This document shows positions 19,464 through 29,045 of a stretch of DNA of 64,000 bases, piece after piece (position 1 is the first letter of the stretch; every line of letters begins with the position of its first letter). The notes beneath the pieces are model-generated. The model was not told the origin of the DNA and made no database searches. It saw only the letters and a program-made list of their open reading frames with translations. The stretch is taken from assembly GCF_000807275.1 (NCBI RefSeq), contig NZ_CP009056.1:248001-312000 (forward strand), written 5' to 3'. Origin of the DNA: Frischella perrara (GTDB lineage Bacteria; Pseudomonadota; Gammaproteobacteria; Enterobacterales; Orbaceae). The position numbers and the translations under genes are program-made.

Positions 19464-20180
19464 TTAAACAAAAATCTTACTTTTTATTCTTTTTATAGCT
19501 TGACTATGTAATTGACTGACTCGTGACTCACTAATGTTAATGACTTTACCAATTTCTTTTAAATTAAAATCTTCTTGATAATAAAGAATTAATACCATTT
19601 TCTCATTTTCAGGTAGATGATTAATCTGTTGAATTATCTTATTTCTAATTTCCTCAATGAGTATCATTGAAGCAGGATTATTATCTTCCTGTTGCTTAAT
19701 GATTAAATCGATACCATCACCTAACTTTCTTTTCATTTCGTCATATGAACATAGATGACAAGAGTTTGAATCAAGTAATATTTTGCGATATTCTTCAATT
19801 GAAATTTCTAAATATCTTGCAATTTCAAGTTCAGTCGGTACTCGTGCTAACTTATGTTCAAGTTCAGTGATTGCTTTAGCTACTTTTTTAATATTTTGTC
19901 TAGCTTGACGAGGTAACCAATCACGACTACGTAATTCATCTAGCATAGCGCCTTTAATTCGTTGTGTCGCATAAGTACTAAATGCTGTACACTGATTTGG
20001 ATCAAAGCGTTCTAATGCATCCAATAAGCCAATATAGCCCACTTGAAGTAAATCATCCAACTCCACCGTTGATGGTAGTCTGATTGTTAATTTTAAAGCT
20101 TCATGACGAACTAATGGAATATATTGTTGCCAGTCAATTTCATTAACGACCCCTTGAGAGTTATATAAACTATCACTCAT
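19464..20180 (-). CDS. fliA: RNA polymerase sigma-28 factor FliA
   Basis: 238 residues. Sigma factor for class 3 flagellar genes. Region 2 includes DLLQVGYIGLLDALERFDP and FSTYATQRIKGAMLDELRSRDW, region 3 follows, and region 4 has NLKEIGKVINISESRVSQLH, the -35-binding helix-turn-helix. It is the first gene of the minus-strand flagellar block, 170 bases before flhD. A gene for the anti-sigma factor FlgM is not in the window. Confidence 0.97.
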   Translation of the reverse strand: MSDSLYNSQGVVNEIDWQQYIPLVRHEALKLTIRLPSTVELDDLLQVGYIGLLDALERFDPNQCTAFSTYATQRIKGAMLDELRSRDWLPRQARQNIKKVAKAITELEHKLARVPTELEIARYLEISIEEYRKILLDSNSCHLCSYDEMKRKLGDGIDLIIKQQEDNNPASMILIEEIRNKIIQQINHLPENEKMVLILYYQEDFNLKEIGKVINISESRVSQLHSQAIKRIKSKIFV

Positions 20181-20404
20181 TTATGGTGCTAAGCCAATTT
20201 AAGAAAAAATGATTATTGGTATTATGGCAACGTTAGTTAATTTTTAATTGAATAAATAGACTAGAAAAAAATAGGCATTTATCATTATTAAACGGTTTAT
20301 TAATTTAATAAAAATCATATTTACGTTTAATTCTACTTTTATTTGAGTATATTAGATTTTTAAAATCTGATATTGATTTTTGAGATCAATTAAAAATAGA
20401 AGGT
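20181..20404. other. fliA/nth divergent region with two inverted repeats
   Basis: AT-rich. AGATTTTTAAAATCT (20354-20368, a 7-bp arm dyad) is followed by ATTGAT-N7-ATCAAT (20372-20390). Either could be an operator for the divergent genes; I see no clear promoter for fliA and no FliA-type self promoter. Confidence 0.4.
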
Positions 20405-20407
20405 AAA

Positions 20408-20608
20408 ATGGTTCGGTTTAATTTTGCATTACCTTTAATAATTGATTTTAAATATGATTATTGTAAAAAAGGAATAGAATTGAGAATAATTAAGTTAACA
20501 AGAAGACCCTTAACTCAAGTAAATAGTCTAAATCTTACTAAAAAAAAGAATAATTGTTATAATGTTATAACGTGTTACTTCGAAAAAGAAACTGATATTG
20601 AATTGTGA
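20408..20608 (+). CDS. Possible small ORF overlapping the nth start
   Basis: 66 codons with no recognisable family; rich in Lys, Asn, Ile and Leu, as expected of chance ORFs in AT-rich DNA. In its favour, AGAAGG sits 4-9 bases before the ATG and its stop overlaps the nth start as GTGA, the geometry of translational coupling. Against it is its random-looking composition, and a TATAAT (20558-20563) inside it that may be the nth promoter. Confidence 0.2.
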   Translation: MVRFNFALPLIIDFKYDYCKKGIELRIIKLTRRPLTQVNSLNLTKKKNNCYNVITCYFEKETDIEL

Positions 20609-21243
20609 AACAAAAAACTCGCGTTGAAATTTTGAAACGCTTAAAGAATCATATAAAAGATCCCACAACTGAATTAATATATCACACACCTTTTGAATTA
20701 TTAATAGCAGTTTTATTATCTGCCCAAGCAACAGATGTGAGTGTTAATAAAGCAACAAAACCCTTGTTTGCCATAGCTAATACACCACAAGCAATACTTA
20801 ATTTGGGAATTAATAAGTTAAAAGATTTTATTCGAACAATTGGACTTTATAATAGTAAGGCAGAAAATATCATAAAAACCTGCCAAATATTGATTACTGA
20901 ACATAATAGTGAAGTACCAGAAGATTTTGATAAATTGATAGCTTTACCTGGTGTAGGACGAAAAACAGCTAATGTCGTATTGAATACGGCTTTTGGCTGG
21001 CCAACTATTGCTGTAGATACACATATATTTCGGTTATGTAATCGAACTGGATTCGCGCCTGGAAAAACAGTTGAAGCTGTTGAAGATAAGTTATTAAAGG
21101 TTGTACCGAAAGAATATAAAATAAATTGTCATCATTGGTTTATTCTTCATGGTCGTTATACCTGTATTGCACGTAAACCACGTTGTGGCTCGTGCGTCAT
21201 TGAAGATTTATGTGAATTTAAAGATAAAGTTTATCCAGAGTAA
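20605..21243 (+). CDS. nth: Endonuclease III
   Basis: 212 residues. Base-excision repair glycosylase/AP lyase for oxidised pyrimidines. Helix-hairpin-helix LPGVGRKTANVVL with the catalytic Lys at about 120, VDTHIFR with the catalytic Asp at about 138, and the 4Fe-4S loop CIARKPRCGSCVIEDLC (C-X6-C-X2-C-X5-C). The start is GTG, placed by alignment to E. coli MNKAKRLEIL. In E. coli nth follows rsx genes; here it heads a short unit with smrB. Confidence 0.97.
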   Translation: MKQKTRVEILKRLKNHIKDPTTELIYHTPFELLIAVLLSAQATDVSVNKATKPLFAIANTPQAILNLGINKLKDFIRTIGLYNSKAENIIKTCQILITEHNSEVPEDFDKLIALPGVGRKTANVVLNTAFGWPTIAVDTHIFRLCNRTGFAPGKTVEAVEDKLLKVVPKEYKINCHHWFILHGRYTCIARKPRCGSCVIEDLCEFKDKVYPE

Positions 21244-21248
21244 ATATT

Positions 21249-21797
21249 ATGTCTCAACAATTTAATCTTAGTGATGAAGATATTGCTTTATTTAAAAATG
21301 CTATTGGTGCGACCAAAAAAATTAAACAAGATAAGGTTGTTCATAAGGTAAATAAGCAGTTGAAAAATCATAATTTAGAAAAGAAACAGCAGCAAGATAC
21401 CTTGAATAATGAGTTCTATTTCTCGGATGATTTTCAACCTTTATTAGCGGATGATCCCATTCGTTATTTACGAGAAGATGGCGATCCTAATGAACTTAAA
21501 AAATTAAAACGTGGTTATTATGAACCCGATTTATTCCTCGATTTACATGGACTTACTCAGCGTGAGGCAAAAAAAGAGATCTCGGCTTTAATTTCTGCTT
21601 GTTTGCGGGAACGTGTTTTTTGTGCTTGTATCATGTATGGTCATGGGAAAAATATCTTAAAAAAACAAACCCCATTGTGGTTAGCACAGCATCCAGATAT
21701 TCTCTGTTTTCATCAGGCTCCCAAGAATTATGGTGGTAATGCGGCACTACTCATTTTATTTGATTTATGTAAGGTTTCTGATGAATTATTTCGCTAA
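21249..21797 (+). CDS. smrB: SmrB, ribosome-collision endonuclease
   Basis: 182 residues, matching E. coli SmrB (YfcN), which cleaves mRNA between collided ribosomes. The N-terminal helix has LSDEDIALFKNAIGATKKIKQD, the middle YFSDDFQPLL, and the C-terminal Smr domain has LDLHGLTQ (DLHG) and the YGHGKNILKKQTPLWL loop in place of the usual HGHGK. It lies six bases after nth. Confidence 0.94.
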   Translation: MSQQFNLSDEDIALFKNAIGATKKIKQDKVVHKVNKQLKNHNLEKKQQQDTLNNEFYFSDDFQPLLADDPIRYLREDGDPNELKKLKRGYYEPDLFLDLHGLTQREAKKEISALISACLRERVFCACIMYGHGKNILKKQTPLWLAQHPDILCFHQAPKNYGGNAALLILFDLCKVSDELFR

Positions 21798-21799
21798 CA

Positions 21800-21850
21800 A
21801 AAGAAATATTGCCTAAGTTAATTGATAAACTTATTTAACAATATTTCTTT
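21800..21850. terminator. Bidirectional terminator between smrB and carB
   Basis: AAAGAAATATTG and CAATATTTCTTT form a perfect 12-bp outer stem, with an inner AAGTT/AACTT pairing. It lies between convergent genes, with T-rich ends on either strand. Confidence 0.75.
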
Positions 21851-21861
21851 GCTTGTCATTA

Positions 21862-24800
21862 TTATTGATATAGTTGTTGTAAAGACATCACACAATCGGT
21901 AGCATCATAATCAAGTGCAGCGGTTGTAGCATAAGCAGCATTCATGGTGGTGTCATAATGCGTTTTATACATAATTGCACTACGGCGTAAAATTTTAGAA
22001 GCTTCTATTGCATCTCGTCCAGATGTAGTATTTAGAATATAACTATATTCACCGTTTTTAATATGATCATGAACGTTTGGTCTACCTTGCGTTTCTTTGT
22101 TGACTTTTTGACAGTGGATACCCGCTTGGATAAGATATTCAGCTGTACCTTCAGTCGCATCAATAGTAAAGCCATGTTTAGTTAAACGCTTGGCAATTTC
22201 AATTACTCGTTGCTTATCTTGATCGCGAACGGATAACAGAGCTTTTCCTTGTTTCTTCATATTTGATAAGCTAGCCAATTGTGCTTTTGCAAATGCTTCG
22301 GCAAAGGTTTGACCTATTCCCATGACTTCACCGGTTGAGCGCATTTCAGGACCTAAAATCGGATCTACGCCACTAAATTTGTTAAATGGCAATACCACCT
22401 CTTTTACTGAATAATAAGAAGGTATAATTTCGGTAGTTACTTTTTGTTGTGGCAATGATTGCCCAACCATAACTCTCGCAGCGACTTTAGCTAATGCTAT
22501 CCCTGTTGCTTTTGATACAAAAGGAACGGTACGTGCTGCGCGTGGATTAACTTCAATTAAATAAATTTGATTATCTTTAATTGCAAATTGTGCATTCATA
22601 AGCCCCTTAACATTTAACTCAATTGCTAATTGTTTAGCCTGATGACGTAGTCCTGATAATATTTCATCGTTAAGGGTATGAGTAGGTAATGAACATGCTG
22701 AATCACCCGAGTGCACACCGGCTTGTTCAATATGTTCCATGATTCCACCAATTACTACATTTTCACCATCACAAATTACATCAATATCTACTTCAACAGC
22801 GTCATCTAAAAAATGATCAAGTAGTACAGGCGCATTATTTGATTCGCTTACAGCAGTAGCAAAATAACGTTCCAGATCTGTGTTATTATATACAATTTCC
22901 ATAGCACGACCGCCTAATACATAAGAAGGTCTTACCACCAATGGATATCCGATATGTTCCGCTTCATTTAAAGCTTGTTTTAGATCAGTTACTGTAGCAT
23001 TAATAGGTTGTTTTAGGCTAAGTTTGGCTACGACCTGTTGAAAACGTTGTCTATCCTCAGCTCTATCAATGGCATCTGGCGAAGTACCAATGATAGATAC
23101 ACCTTCTTGAGCAAGTGCTTTAGCTAATTTTAATGGTGTCTGTCCACCGTACTGAATAATGACACCATTAGGTTGTTCTTTGTGAACAATTTCAAGTACA
23201 TCTTCAAGGGTAACAGGTTCGAAATACAGTCGATCTGATGTATCATAATCCGTTGATACTGTTTCTGGATTACAATTGACCATAATTGTTTCGTAACCAT
23301 CTTGATGAAGTGCTTGAGCAGCATGGACACAGCAATAATCAAACTCAATACCTTGACCAATACGATTTGGTCCTCCGCCAAGAATCATAATCTTTTTACG
23401 CTCAAATTGTGGAAGCGCCTCACATTCTTCTTCATAAGTAGAATAAAGATAGGCTGTTTGTGTAGCAAATTCCGCAGCACATGTATCGACACGTTTATAA
23501 ACTGGATGTATCTGTAATTGCCAACGTTTTTGTCTTATATCTTTTTCTTCAACGTTGAAAAGATGAGCAAGTCTAGCATCAGAAAAACCTTTACGTTTTA
23601 GCTCAAACAATCGTTCTTTACTGACCTGATTCAATTCGGTTGAACAAATACTATTTTCAATTTGTATTAATTCCTTAATTTGTACAAGGAACCAACGATC
23701 AATATGTGTTAATTCAAAGACTTCTTCAATTGATAAACCTGCTCTAAAAGCATCTGCAATGTACCAAATACGATCACTGCCTGCTTCATTTAATTCATGG
23801 CGAATGATGGCTAATTGTTCATTATTTATTGAATTGCTAAATTTTGAATCTAATCCCGTAGCACCGACTTCAAGTCCACGTAAGGCTTTTTGTAGTGATT
23901 CTTGAAACGTACGACCAATGGCCATGACTTCGCCCACTGATTTCATCTGTGTCGTTAGTCGATCATTACATCCAGCAAATTTTTCAAAATTAAATCTTGG
24001 TATTTTAGTCACAACATAATCAATTGCGGGTTCAAATGATGCTGGAGTTCTGCCTCCAGTAATATCATTAGCCAGTTCATCCAGCGTATATCCAATCGCT
24101 AATTTTGCTGCGATTTTGGCAATAGGAAAACCTGTTGCTTTAGATGCTAAAGCGGATGATCGAGAAACGCGAGGATTCATTTCAATAACAATTAATCGTC
24201 CACTAAGAGGATCAACAGAAAACTGGACATTAGCTCCTCCGGTTTCTACCCCGATCTCTCGTAATACGGCAAGCGAAGCATTACGCATAATTTGATACTC
24301 TTTATCAGTTAGCGTTTGTGCTGGCGCCACGGTAATTGAATCACCTGTGTGGATTCCCATAGGATCGAAATTTTCAATGGAACAAACGATAATACAATTA
24401 TCATGTTTATCTCGTACCACTTCCATCTCGTATTCTTTCCAACCAATCAATGATTCATCAATTAACAGTTCATTTGTCGGTGAAAGGTCAAGACCACGTA
24501 AGCAAATCTCTTCAAATTCATTACGATTATAAGCAATTCCACCACCGGTTCCACCCATTGTAAAAGAAGGTCGAATAATACAAGGGAAGCCAACTTTATC
24601 AAGTACTTCATAGGCTTCTTTTAAATCATGAGCAATGCCACTACGTGCCGTTTCGAGACCAATTTTCTTCATTGCTTGATCAAAGCGTTTACGATCTTCT
24701 GCTTTATCAATTGCGTCCGCCGTTGCACCAACCATTTCAACGTTAAATTGTTTAAGGATGCCGTTCTTTTCGAGTTCTAAGGCGCAATTCAATGCAGTTT

Positions 24801-25077
24801 GTCCACCCATGGTAGGTAAAATTGCATCAGGTCGTTCATGTTCAATAATCTTACTTACAGTTTTCCAATTAATAGGCTCTATATATGTGACATCAGCCAT
24901 ATCAGGATCAGTCATAATTGTTGCAGGATTAGAATTAACTAAAATAATACGATAACCTTCTTCACGAAGTGCTTTACAGGCTTGTGTGCCAGAGTAATCA
25001 AATTCACATGCCTGACCAATTACAATAGGACCTGCGCCAATAATTAAAATACTCTTAATATCTGTACGTTTTGCCAT
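21862..25077 (-). CDS. carB: Carbamoyl-phosphate synthase large subunit
   Basis: 1071 residues, full length. Two homologous ATP-grasp halves: the first makes carboxyphosphate and carbamate ([18 protein letters not shown]), the second phosphorylates carbamate ([18 protein letters not shown]). The C-terminal MGS-like domain is the allosteric site (ornithine activation, UMP inhibition in E. coli). Starts six bases after the carA stop. Supplies carbamoyl phosphate for arginine and pyrimidines. Confidence 0.98.
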   Translation of the reverse strand: MAKRTDIKSILIIGAGPIVIGQACEFDYSGTQACKALREEGYRIILVNSNPATIMTDPDMADVTYIEPINWKTVSKIIEHERPDAILPTMGGQTALNCALELEKNGILKQFNVEMVGATADAIDKAEDRKRFDQAMKKIGLETARSGIAHDLKEAYEVLDKVGFPCIIRPSFTMGGTGGGIAYNRNEFEEICLRGLDLSPTNELLIDESLIGWKEYEMEVVRDKHDNCIIVCSIENFDPMGIHTGDSITVAPAQTLTDKEYQIMRNASLAVLREIGVETGGANVQFSVDPLSGRLIVIEMNPRVSRSSALASKATGFPIAKIAAKLAIGYTLDELANDITGGRTPASFEPAIDYVVTKIPRFNFEKFAGCNDRLTTQMKSVGEVMAIGRTFQESLQKALRGLEVGATGLDSKFSNSINNEQLAIIRHELNEAGSDRIWYIADAFRAGLSIEEVFELTHIDRWFLVQIKELIQIENSICSTELNQVSKERLFELKRKGFSDARLAHLFNVEEKDIRQKRWQLQIHPVYKRVDTCAAEFATQTAYLYSTYEEECEALPQFERKKIMILGGGPNRIGQGIEFDYCCVHAAQALHQDGYETIMVNCNPETVSTDYDTSDRLYFEPVTLEDVLEIVHKEQPNGVIIQYGGQTPLKLAKALAQEGVSIIGTSPDAIDRAEDRQRFQQVVAKLSLKQPINATVTDLKQALNEAEHIGYPLVVRPSYVLGGRAMEIVYNNTDLERYFATAVSESNNAPVLLDHFLDDAVEVDIDVICDGENVVIGGIMEHIEQAGVHSGDSACSLPTHTLNDEILSGLRHQAKQLAIELNVKGLMNAQFAIKDNQIYLIEVNPRAARTVPFVSKATGIALAKVAARVMVGQSLPQQKVTTEIIPSYYSVKEVVLPFNKFSGVDPILGPEMRSTGEVMGIGQTFAEAFAKAQLASLSNMKKQGKALLSVRDQDKQRVIEIAKRLTKHGFTIDATEGTAEYLIQAGIHCQKVNKETQGRPNVHDHIKNGEYSYILNTTSGRDAIEASKILRRSAIMYKTHYDTTMNAAYATTAALDYDATDCVMSLQQLYQ

Positions 25078-25082
25078 TTTAC

Positions 25083-26243
25083 TTATAGCCTTTGTTTATA
25101 GTTTGATATGAGTTCAATAAAATGATCAAATAATATAGCAGCATCATGTGGACCGGGGCTTGCTTCTGGATGACCTTGGAAACTAAAGGCAGGTTTATCA
25201 TTATGATGAATACCTTGTAATGATTGATCGAATAACGACTTATGTGTTACGCGTAAATTAGAAGGTAAACTTTTTTCATCAACGGCAAATCCATGATTTT
25301 GAGCTGTAATCATAACTAAATTTTTTTCTATATCTTTAACCGGATGATTGCCACCATGATGACCAAATTTCATTTTTACGGTGTTCGCATTACAAGCTAA
25401 AGCTAAAAGCTGATGGCCTAAACAAATACCGAAGATTGGTATATTAGTTTCTAATAATTGCTTAATTGCTTCGATAGCGTAAGTACAGGCAGAAGGGTCA
25501 CCAGGACCGTTAGATAAAAAAATCCCATCAGGTTTGAGAGCTAATACTTCATCGGCTGACGTTTCAGCAGGGACAACAGTTAGATAGCAACCGCGATCGA
25601 CTAACATAGTTAAAATTTGATGCTTTATACCAAAATCATAGGCAACGACGTGATAGGGTAATTGCATTTTTGTTTTTGCTGGTGGGTAAGGATTGGTTAA
25701 AGACCATGAACCTTGCTGCCAATGATAAATTTGTTTAGTACTAACTTGTTTGGCTAAATCTGCACCTTTAATACCGGGAAAATTTTGAGCATTAAACAAA
25801 GCAACATCAGCTTGTTCAACAAGAGCTTCTTTGGAGACCGCCGTTATGATACAACCATGTAAACTTCCCTTTTCACGTAGGATACGAGTTAATTTTCGGG
25901 TATCAATATCGGCTATACCAATGATATTATGCTTCTTAAGGTAATCGGATAGATTGCCCGTACTTCTGAAATTGCTAGCTAATAAAGATAAATCACGGAT
26001 AATCAATCCTTTGGCATAAATTTGTTTAGACTCTTCATCAGATGCGTTAGTGCCGACATTACCTATGTGCGGATAGGTTAAGGTAACGATTTGCTCGCAA
26101 TATGATGGATCAGTTAGAATTTCTTGGTATCCTGTCATAGAGGTGTTAAACACGACTTCACCGACGGTGTTTCCTTCAGCTCCAATCGATTTACCATAAA
26201 ATTGAGTACCATCTTGTAATATTAATAGGGCATGGTTATGCAT
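25083..26243 (-). CDS. carA: Carbamoyl-phosphate synthase small subunit
   Basis: 386 residues. Class I glutamine amidotransferase subunit that delivers ammonia to CarB. The catalytic Cys is in [10 protein letters not shown]; the His and Glu are in [13 protein letters not shown]. The ATG at 26243 is preferred over 26276 because E. coli CarA starts right before ALLVLEDGTQF, AGAGAG precedes it, and two ArgR boxes begin 17 bases upstream, overlapping the longer ORF. Confidence 0.97.
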   Translation of the reverse strand: MHNHALLILQDGTQFYGKSIGAEGNTVGEVVFNTSMTGYQEILTDPSYCEQIVTLTYPHIGNVGTNASDEESKQIYAKGLIIRDLSLLASNFRSTGNLSDYLKKHNIIGIADIDTRKLTRILREKGSLHGCIITAVSKEALVEQADVALFNAQNFPGIKGADLAKQVSTKQIYHWQQGSWSLTNPYPPAKTKMQLPYHVVAYDFGIKHQILTMLVDRGCYLTVVPAETSADEVLALKPDGIFLSNGPGDPSACTYAIEAIKQLLETNIPIFGICLGHQLLALACNANTVKMKFGHHGGNHPVKDIEKNLVMITAQNHGFAVDEKSLPSNLRVTHKSLFDQSLQGIHHNDKPAFSFQGHPEASPGPHDAAILFDHFIELISNYKQRL

Positions 26244-26259
26244 TACTTGCAACTCTCTT

Positions 26260-26328
26260 AATGAATAATAAATCATTATTTATGAATTTGTATGCAATTT
26301 ATTTTAGCTTTTAAATTGAGAATAGCAA
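26260..26328 (-). promoter_or_regulatory. carAB promoter with tandem ARG boxes
   Basis: Two 18-bp ARG boxes, AATGAATAATAAATCATT (26260-26277) and TATGAATTTGTATGCAAT (26281-26298), each one mismatch from TGAAT-N4-ATTCA and separated by 3 bp, the standard ArgR spacing. On the minus strand TTGCTA (26328-26323) and TAAAAT (26306-26301) with a 16-base spacer put the start site inside the upstream box, so ArgR should block initiation. Confidence 0.85.
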
Positions 26329-26453
26329 TATGTTTATTAGAAAATAAATCAATATTTATAATTTAATTTATAAATGTTAGCGAATAGATAAATCTAAATT
26401 TTGAGACAATAGAATAATAGTAGCTATATTAATGTTAAATTTTTCACTTAAAC

Positions 26454-26482
26454 TTGAAATTGAATAATTATTCAAATAGAAT
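26454..26482 (+). promoter_or_regulatory. argF promoter with perfect ARG box in the spacer
   Basis: TTGAAA (26454-26459) and TAGAAT (26477-26482) are 17 bases apart. The spacer holds ATTGAATAATTATTCAAA (26459-26476), an exact TGAAT-N4-ATTCA palindrome. A second box at the usual 3-bp spacing is degenerate or absent. Confidence 0.85.
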
Positions 26483-26541
26483 TCAAGACTATGTTATTAG
26501 AAAACGACAATTTATAAGTGATAACTTATCGGGAGCGGTAT

Positions 26542-27549
26542 ATGCAAGGTTTTTACCAACGCCATTTTTTACGATTACTTGATTTTACACCAGTAGAAAT
26601 TGAACAACTGATTGCTTTAGCTATGGATTTAAAACAAGCCAAGAAGCAGGGTAAAGAAAAACAATATCTTAAAGGTAAAAATATTGCATTAATTTTTGAA
26701 AAAGATTCAACTCGAACACGTTGTGCTTTCGAAGTGGGAGCTTTTGATCAGGGGGCTAATGTAACTTATTTAGGCCCTTCGGGTAGTCAGATAGGTCACA
26801 AAGAATCTATTGCCGATACCGCTCGTGTTTTAGGGCGAATGTATGATGGCATACAGTATCGTGGTTTTGGACAAGAAATTGTAGAGACATTAGCACAATA
26901 TGCTGGCGTACCAGTATGGAATGGTTTGACCAATGAAGCACATCCAACCCAAATCTTAGCCGATTTTATGACAATGAAAGAGCATATTGGTGAACGTAAA
27001 CTGAATAGTGTTAAATTTGCTTATTTAGGTGATGCTCGTAATAACATGGGGAATTCCTTAATGGAAGGTGCTGCATTAATGGGAATGGAAATTAGGTTAG
27101 TTGCACCAAAGGCCTGTCAACCAGAGCAAAATCTGATTGATCAATGTCAATCCATTGCTACAGAAACTGGGGCAAAAATTATCTTGACTGACGATTTAGC
27201 GCAAGGCGTGAAGGATGTCGATTTCCTATATACTGATGTTTGGGTCTCAATGGGAGAACCTAAATCAGTGTGGGATGAGCGAATAAAATTACTATCTCCT
27301 TATCAAATTAACCAAGATGTCATTAAGTTAACCCAAAATCCACAGGTTAAGTTTATGCATTGTTTGCCTGCTTTTCATGATATGAATACATCAGTTGGTC
27401 AACAAAGGGCAACACAATATGGATTAAGTAATGGTCTTGAAGTGACTAATGATGTATTTGAATCGCATCATAGTATAGTTTTCGATGAGGCAGAAAATCG
27501 TTTACATACGATTAAAGCAGTTATGGTGGCTACATTAAGTGAAGATTAA
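26542..27549 (+). CDS. argF: Ornithine carbamoyltransferase
   Basis: 335 residues. Transfers the carbamoyl group to ornithine, giving citrulline. Carbamoyl-phosphate motif [10 protein letters not shown] at about 54-63, HPTQILADF near residue 134, VSMGE near residue 235 and the catalytic MHCLPAFHD near residue 272. The ATG at 26542 is chosen because GGGAGCGG (26531-26538) precedes it and E. coli ArgI begins MSGFYHKHFL; an in-frame GTG at 26518 is not needed. Divergent from carAB. Confidence 0.98.
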   Translation: MQGFYQRHFLRLLDFTPVEIEQLIALAMDLKQAKKQGKEKQYLKGKNIALIFEKDSTRTRCAFEVGAFDQGANVTYLGPSGSQIGHKESIADTARVLGRMYDGIQYRGFGQEIVETLAQYAGVPVWNGLTNEAHPTQILADFMTMKEHIGERKLNSVKFAYLGDARNNMGNSLMEGAALMGMEIRLVAPKACQPEQNLIDQCQSIATETGAKIILTDDLAQGVKDVDFLYTDVWVSMGEPKSVWDERIKLLSPYQINQDVIKLTQNPQVKFMHCLPAFHDMNTSVGQQRATQYGLSNGLEVTNDVFESHHSIVFDEAENRLHTIKAVMVATLSED

Positions 27550-27597
27550 TCAGAAAATTAATAACTATTTTGACGATAACCAACAGTGAAATTTGCA

Positions 27598-27645
27598 TGA
27601 GCATTTTCTTAATAAACTATACAGTTTACTAATTGAAAATGCTCA
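27598..27645. terminator. Two-stem terminator between argF and hslO
   Basis: Outer stem TGAGCATTTTC with GAAAATGCTCA (11 bp, perfect). Its loop contains a second perfect hairpin, TAAACT-ATAC-AGTTTA (27613-27628). It lies between convergent genes. Confidence 0.7.
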
Positions 27646-27681
27646 GATTCTATTATTTAATAGCCGTTAATTTAACGAAAA

Positions 27682-28575
27682 CTAATGCTTAATTTCTTGA
27701 TGTTGTTGATGACGTAATTTTTCAATATCAATCTTATCAAATATATAATGAGAACCGCAGTAATCACAATGCATATCAATATTCCCATCTTCAGCTAAGA
27801 TCGTGTCGATTTCATTGGCTGGTAACGTTATTAAAGTATCTTCACATCGTTGTCGAGAACAGCGACACTTGAATATCACATCTTGCGCTTCAAAAAGCCT
27901 AACCTCTTCTTGATGATATAAACGATATAAAATTTCTTCAGCTGGTAGAGAAAATAATTCGTTATCAGTTAAGGTTTCAGCTAGAGTAGAAAGGTGTTCA
28001 AATGAATCATGTGTATCGTCACTCGCTGGTAATACTTGTAATAATAAACCAGCAGCAATAGGTTTATTTTGATAAACCCCCGTTTTAATTAACAATCGAG
28101 TCGGTAGTTGTTCAGATTGTTTAAAATAATTTTCAATACAACCCGTAATGGTGTCAGCCTCAAGGGCAACAATACCTTGATAACGTTCGCCTTGTTTGGG
28201 TGTAATAGTGATGACAATGTAACCGTTGTCAATCATTTCTTTTAACGTAGCATCATCTTTAATTGTTCCACTAAATCTAGCAACTCCGCGCATTTGTTGA
28301 TGGTTATCACCGTTGATTACGGCTAAGGTTAACGGACCATCACCTTGTAATTGAACTGTTATATCACCTTCAAATTTAAGAGTTGCAGTTAATAGACAAG
28401 TGGCAACTAGTAATTCACCTAGTACATTTTGTACGGCTAAAGGATAATTTTGATTGTTTAAAATCTGCTGGTATGTTTCATTTAAATGAACTAACTCACC
28501 ACGTATAGCATGATTATCAAATAAGAATCTTGATAATTGATCATGATGAGAAGAAATATGATTAGTTTGTGTCAT
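27682..28575 (-). CDS. hslO: Redox-regulated chaperone Hsp33
   Basis: 297 residues. Holdase activated by oxidative unfolding. The zinc/redox switch is CRCSRQRC near residue 231 and CDYC near residue 265. The N-terminal domain has [20 protein letters not shown] and [10 protein letters not shown]. The ATG at 28575 is used: GGAG lies 8 bases before it and it matches the E. coli start; the ATG at 28605 would overlap the hslR end. Pairs with hslR as in E. coli. Confidence 0.96.
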   Translation of the reverse strand: MTQTNHISSHHDQLSRFLFDNHAIRGELVHLNETYQQILNNQNYPLAVQNVLGELLVATCLLTATLKFEGDITVQLQGDGPLTLAVINGDNHQQMRGVARFSGTIKDDATLKEMIDNGYIVITITPKQGERYQGIVALEADTITGCIENYFKQSEQLPTRLLIKTGVYQNKPIAAGLLLQVLPASDDTHDSFEHLSTLAETLTDNELFSLPAEEILYRLYHQEEVRLFEAQDVIFKCRCSRQRCEDTLITLPANEIDTILAEDGNIDMHCDYCGSHYIFDKIDIEKLRHQQHQEIKH

Positions 28576-28594
28576 AGGTACTCCAAGTGAATTA

Positions 28595-28987
28595 TCATTC
28601 ACCATACTTAAATTTAATTAAATTACGACGTTCTTTTTTATCTGGTCGTCTATCAGGATGTGGCATAGTTAATGAACCATCTTTGCGTGCTTGCGCAATA
28701 TTTTCACGCTTAATAATACTTTGTTGCGTTTCTAAATATAGATATTGTGCTTCGCTAGCAGATCGTCGCTGCTGGCTGATAGCTTGAATGATAACCGTCT
28801 TTTCATCACTTCCTTGTCTTAATTTTAGCTTAGCTCCAATCTCAACTATTTTGCTCGGTTTCGTTCTTTGTCCATTGTAATGGACTTTACCTCCCTCAAT
28901 CATTTCTTTTGCGATTGAACGAGTTTTGTAAAACCGTGCTGCCCATAACCATTTATCTAGTCGAACATTATGCTGAAGGATTATCAT
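28595..28987 (-). CDS. hslR: Heat-shock ribosome-associated protein Hsp15
   Basis: 130 residues. S4-domain protein that rescues 50S subunits carrying a stuck peptidyl-tRNA. The S4 region [20 protein letters not shown] and [15 protein letters not shown] is near-identical to E. coli, and the basic tail has [18 protein letters not shown] precedes the ATG. hslO follows with a 19-base gap. Confidence 0.96.
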   Translation of the reverse strand: MIILQHNVRLDKWLWAARFYKTRSIAKEMIEGGKVHYNGQRTKPSKIVEIGAKLKLRQGSDEKTVIIQAISQQRRSASEAQYLYLETQQSIIKRENIAQARKDGSLTMPHPDRRPDKKERRNLIKFKYGE

Positions 28988-29045
28988 CTGATTCCTCTTT
29001 ATAAGTTAATTCCTTCGAATTATAGTTGGGTTTAATTTTAACATA

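Noticed and set aside
27598-27645. Nested hairpins after argF as a possible riboswitch or RNA element
   Set aside because: Position between two convergent genes and T-rich flanks are explained by a bidirectional terminator.
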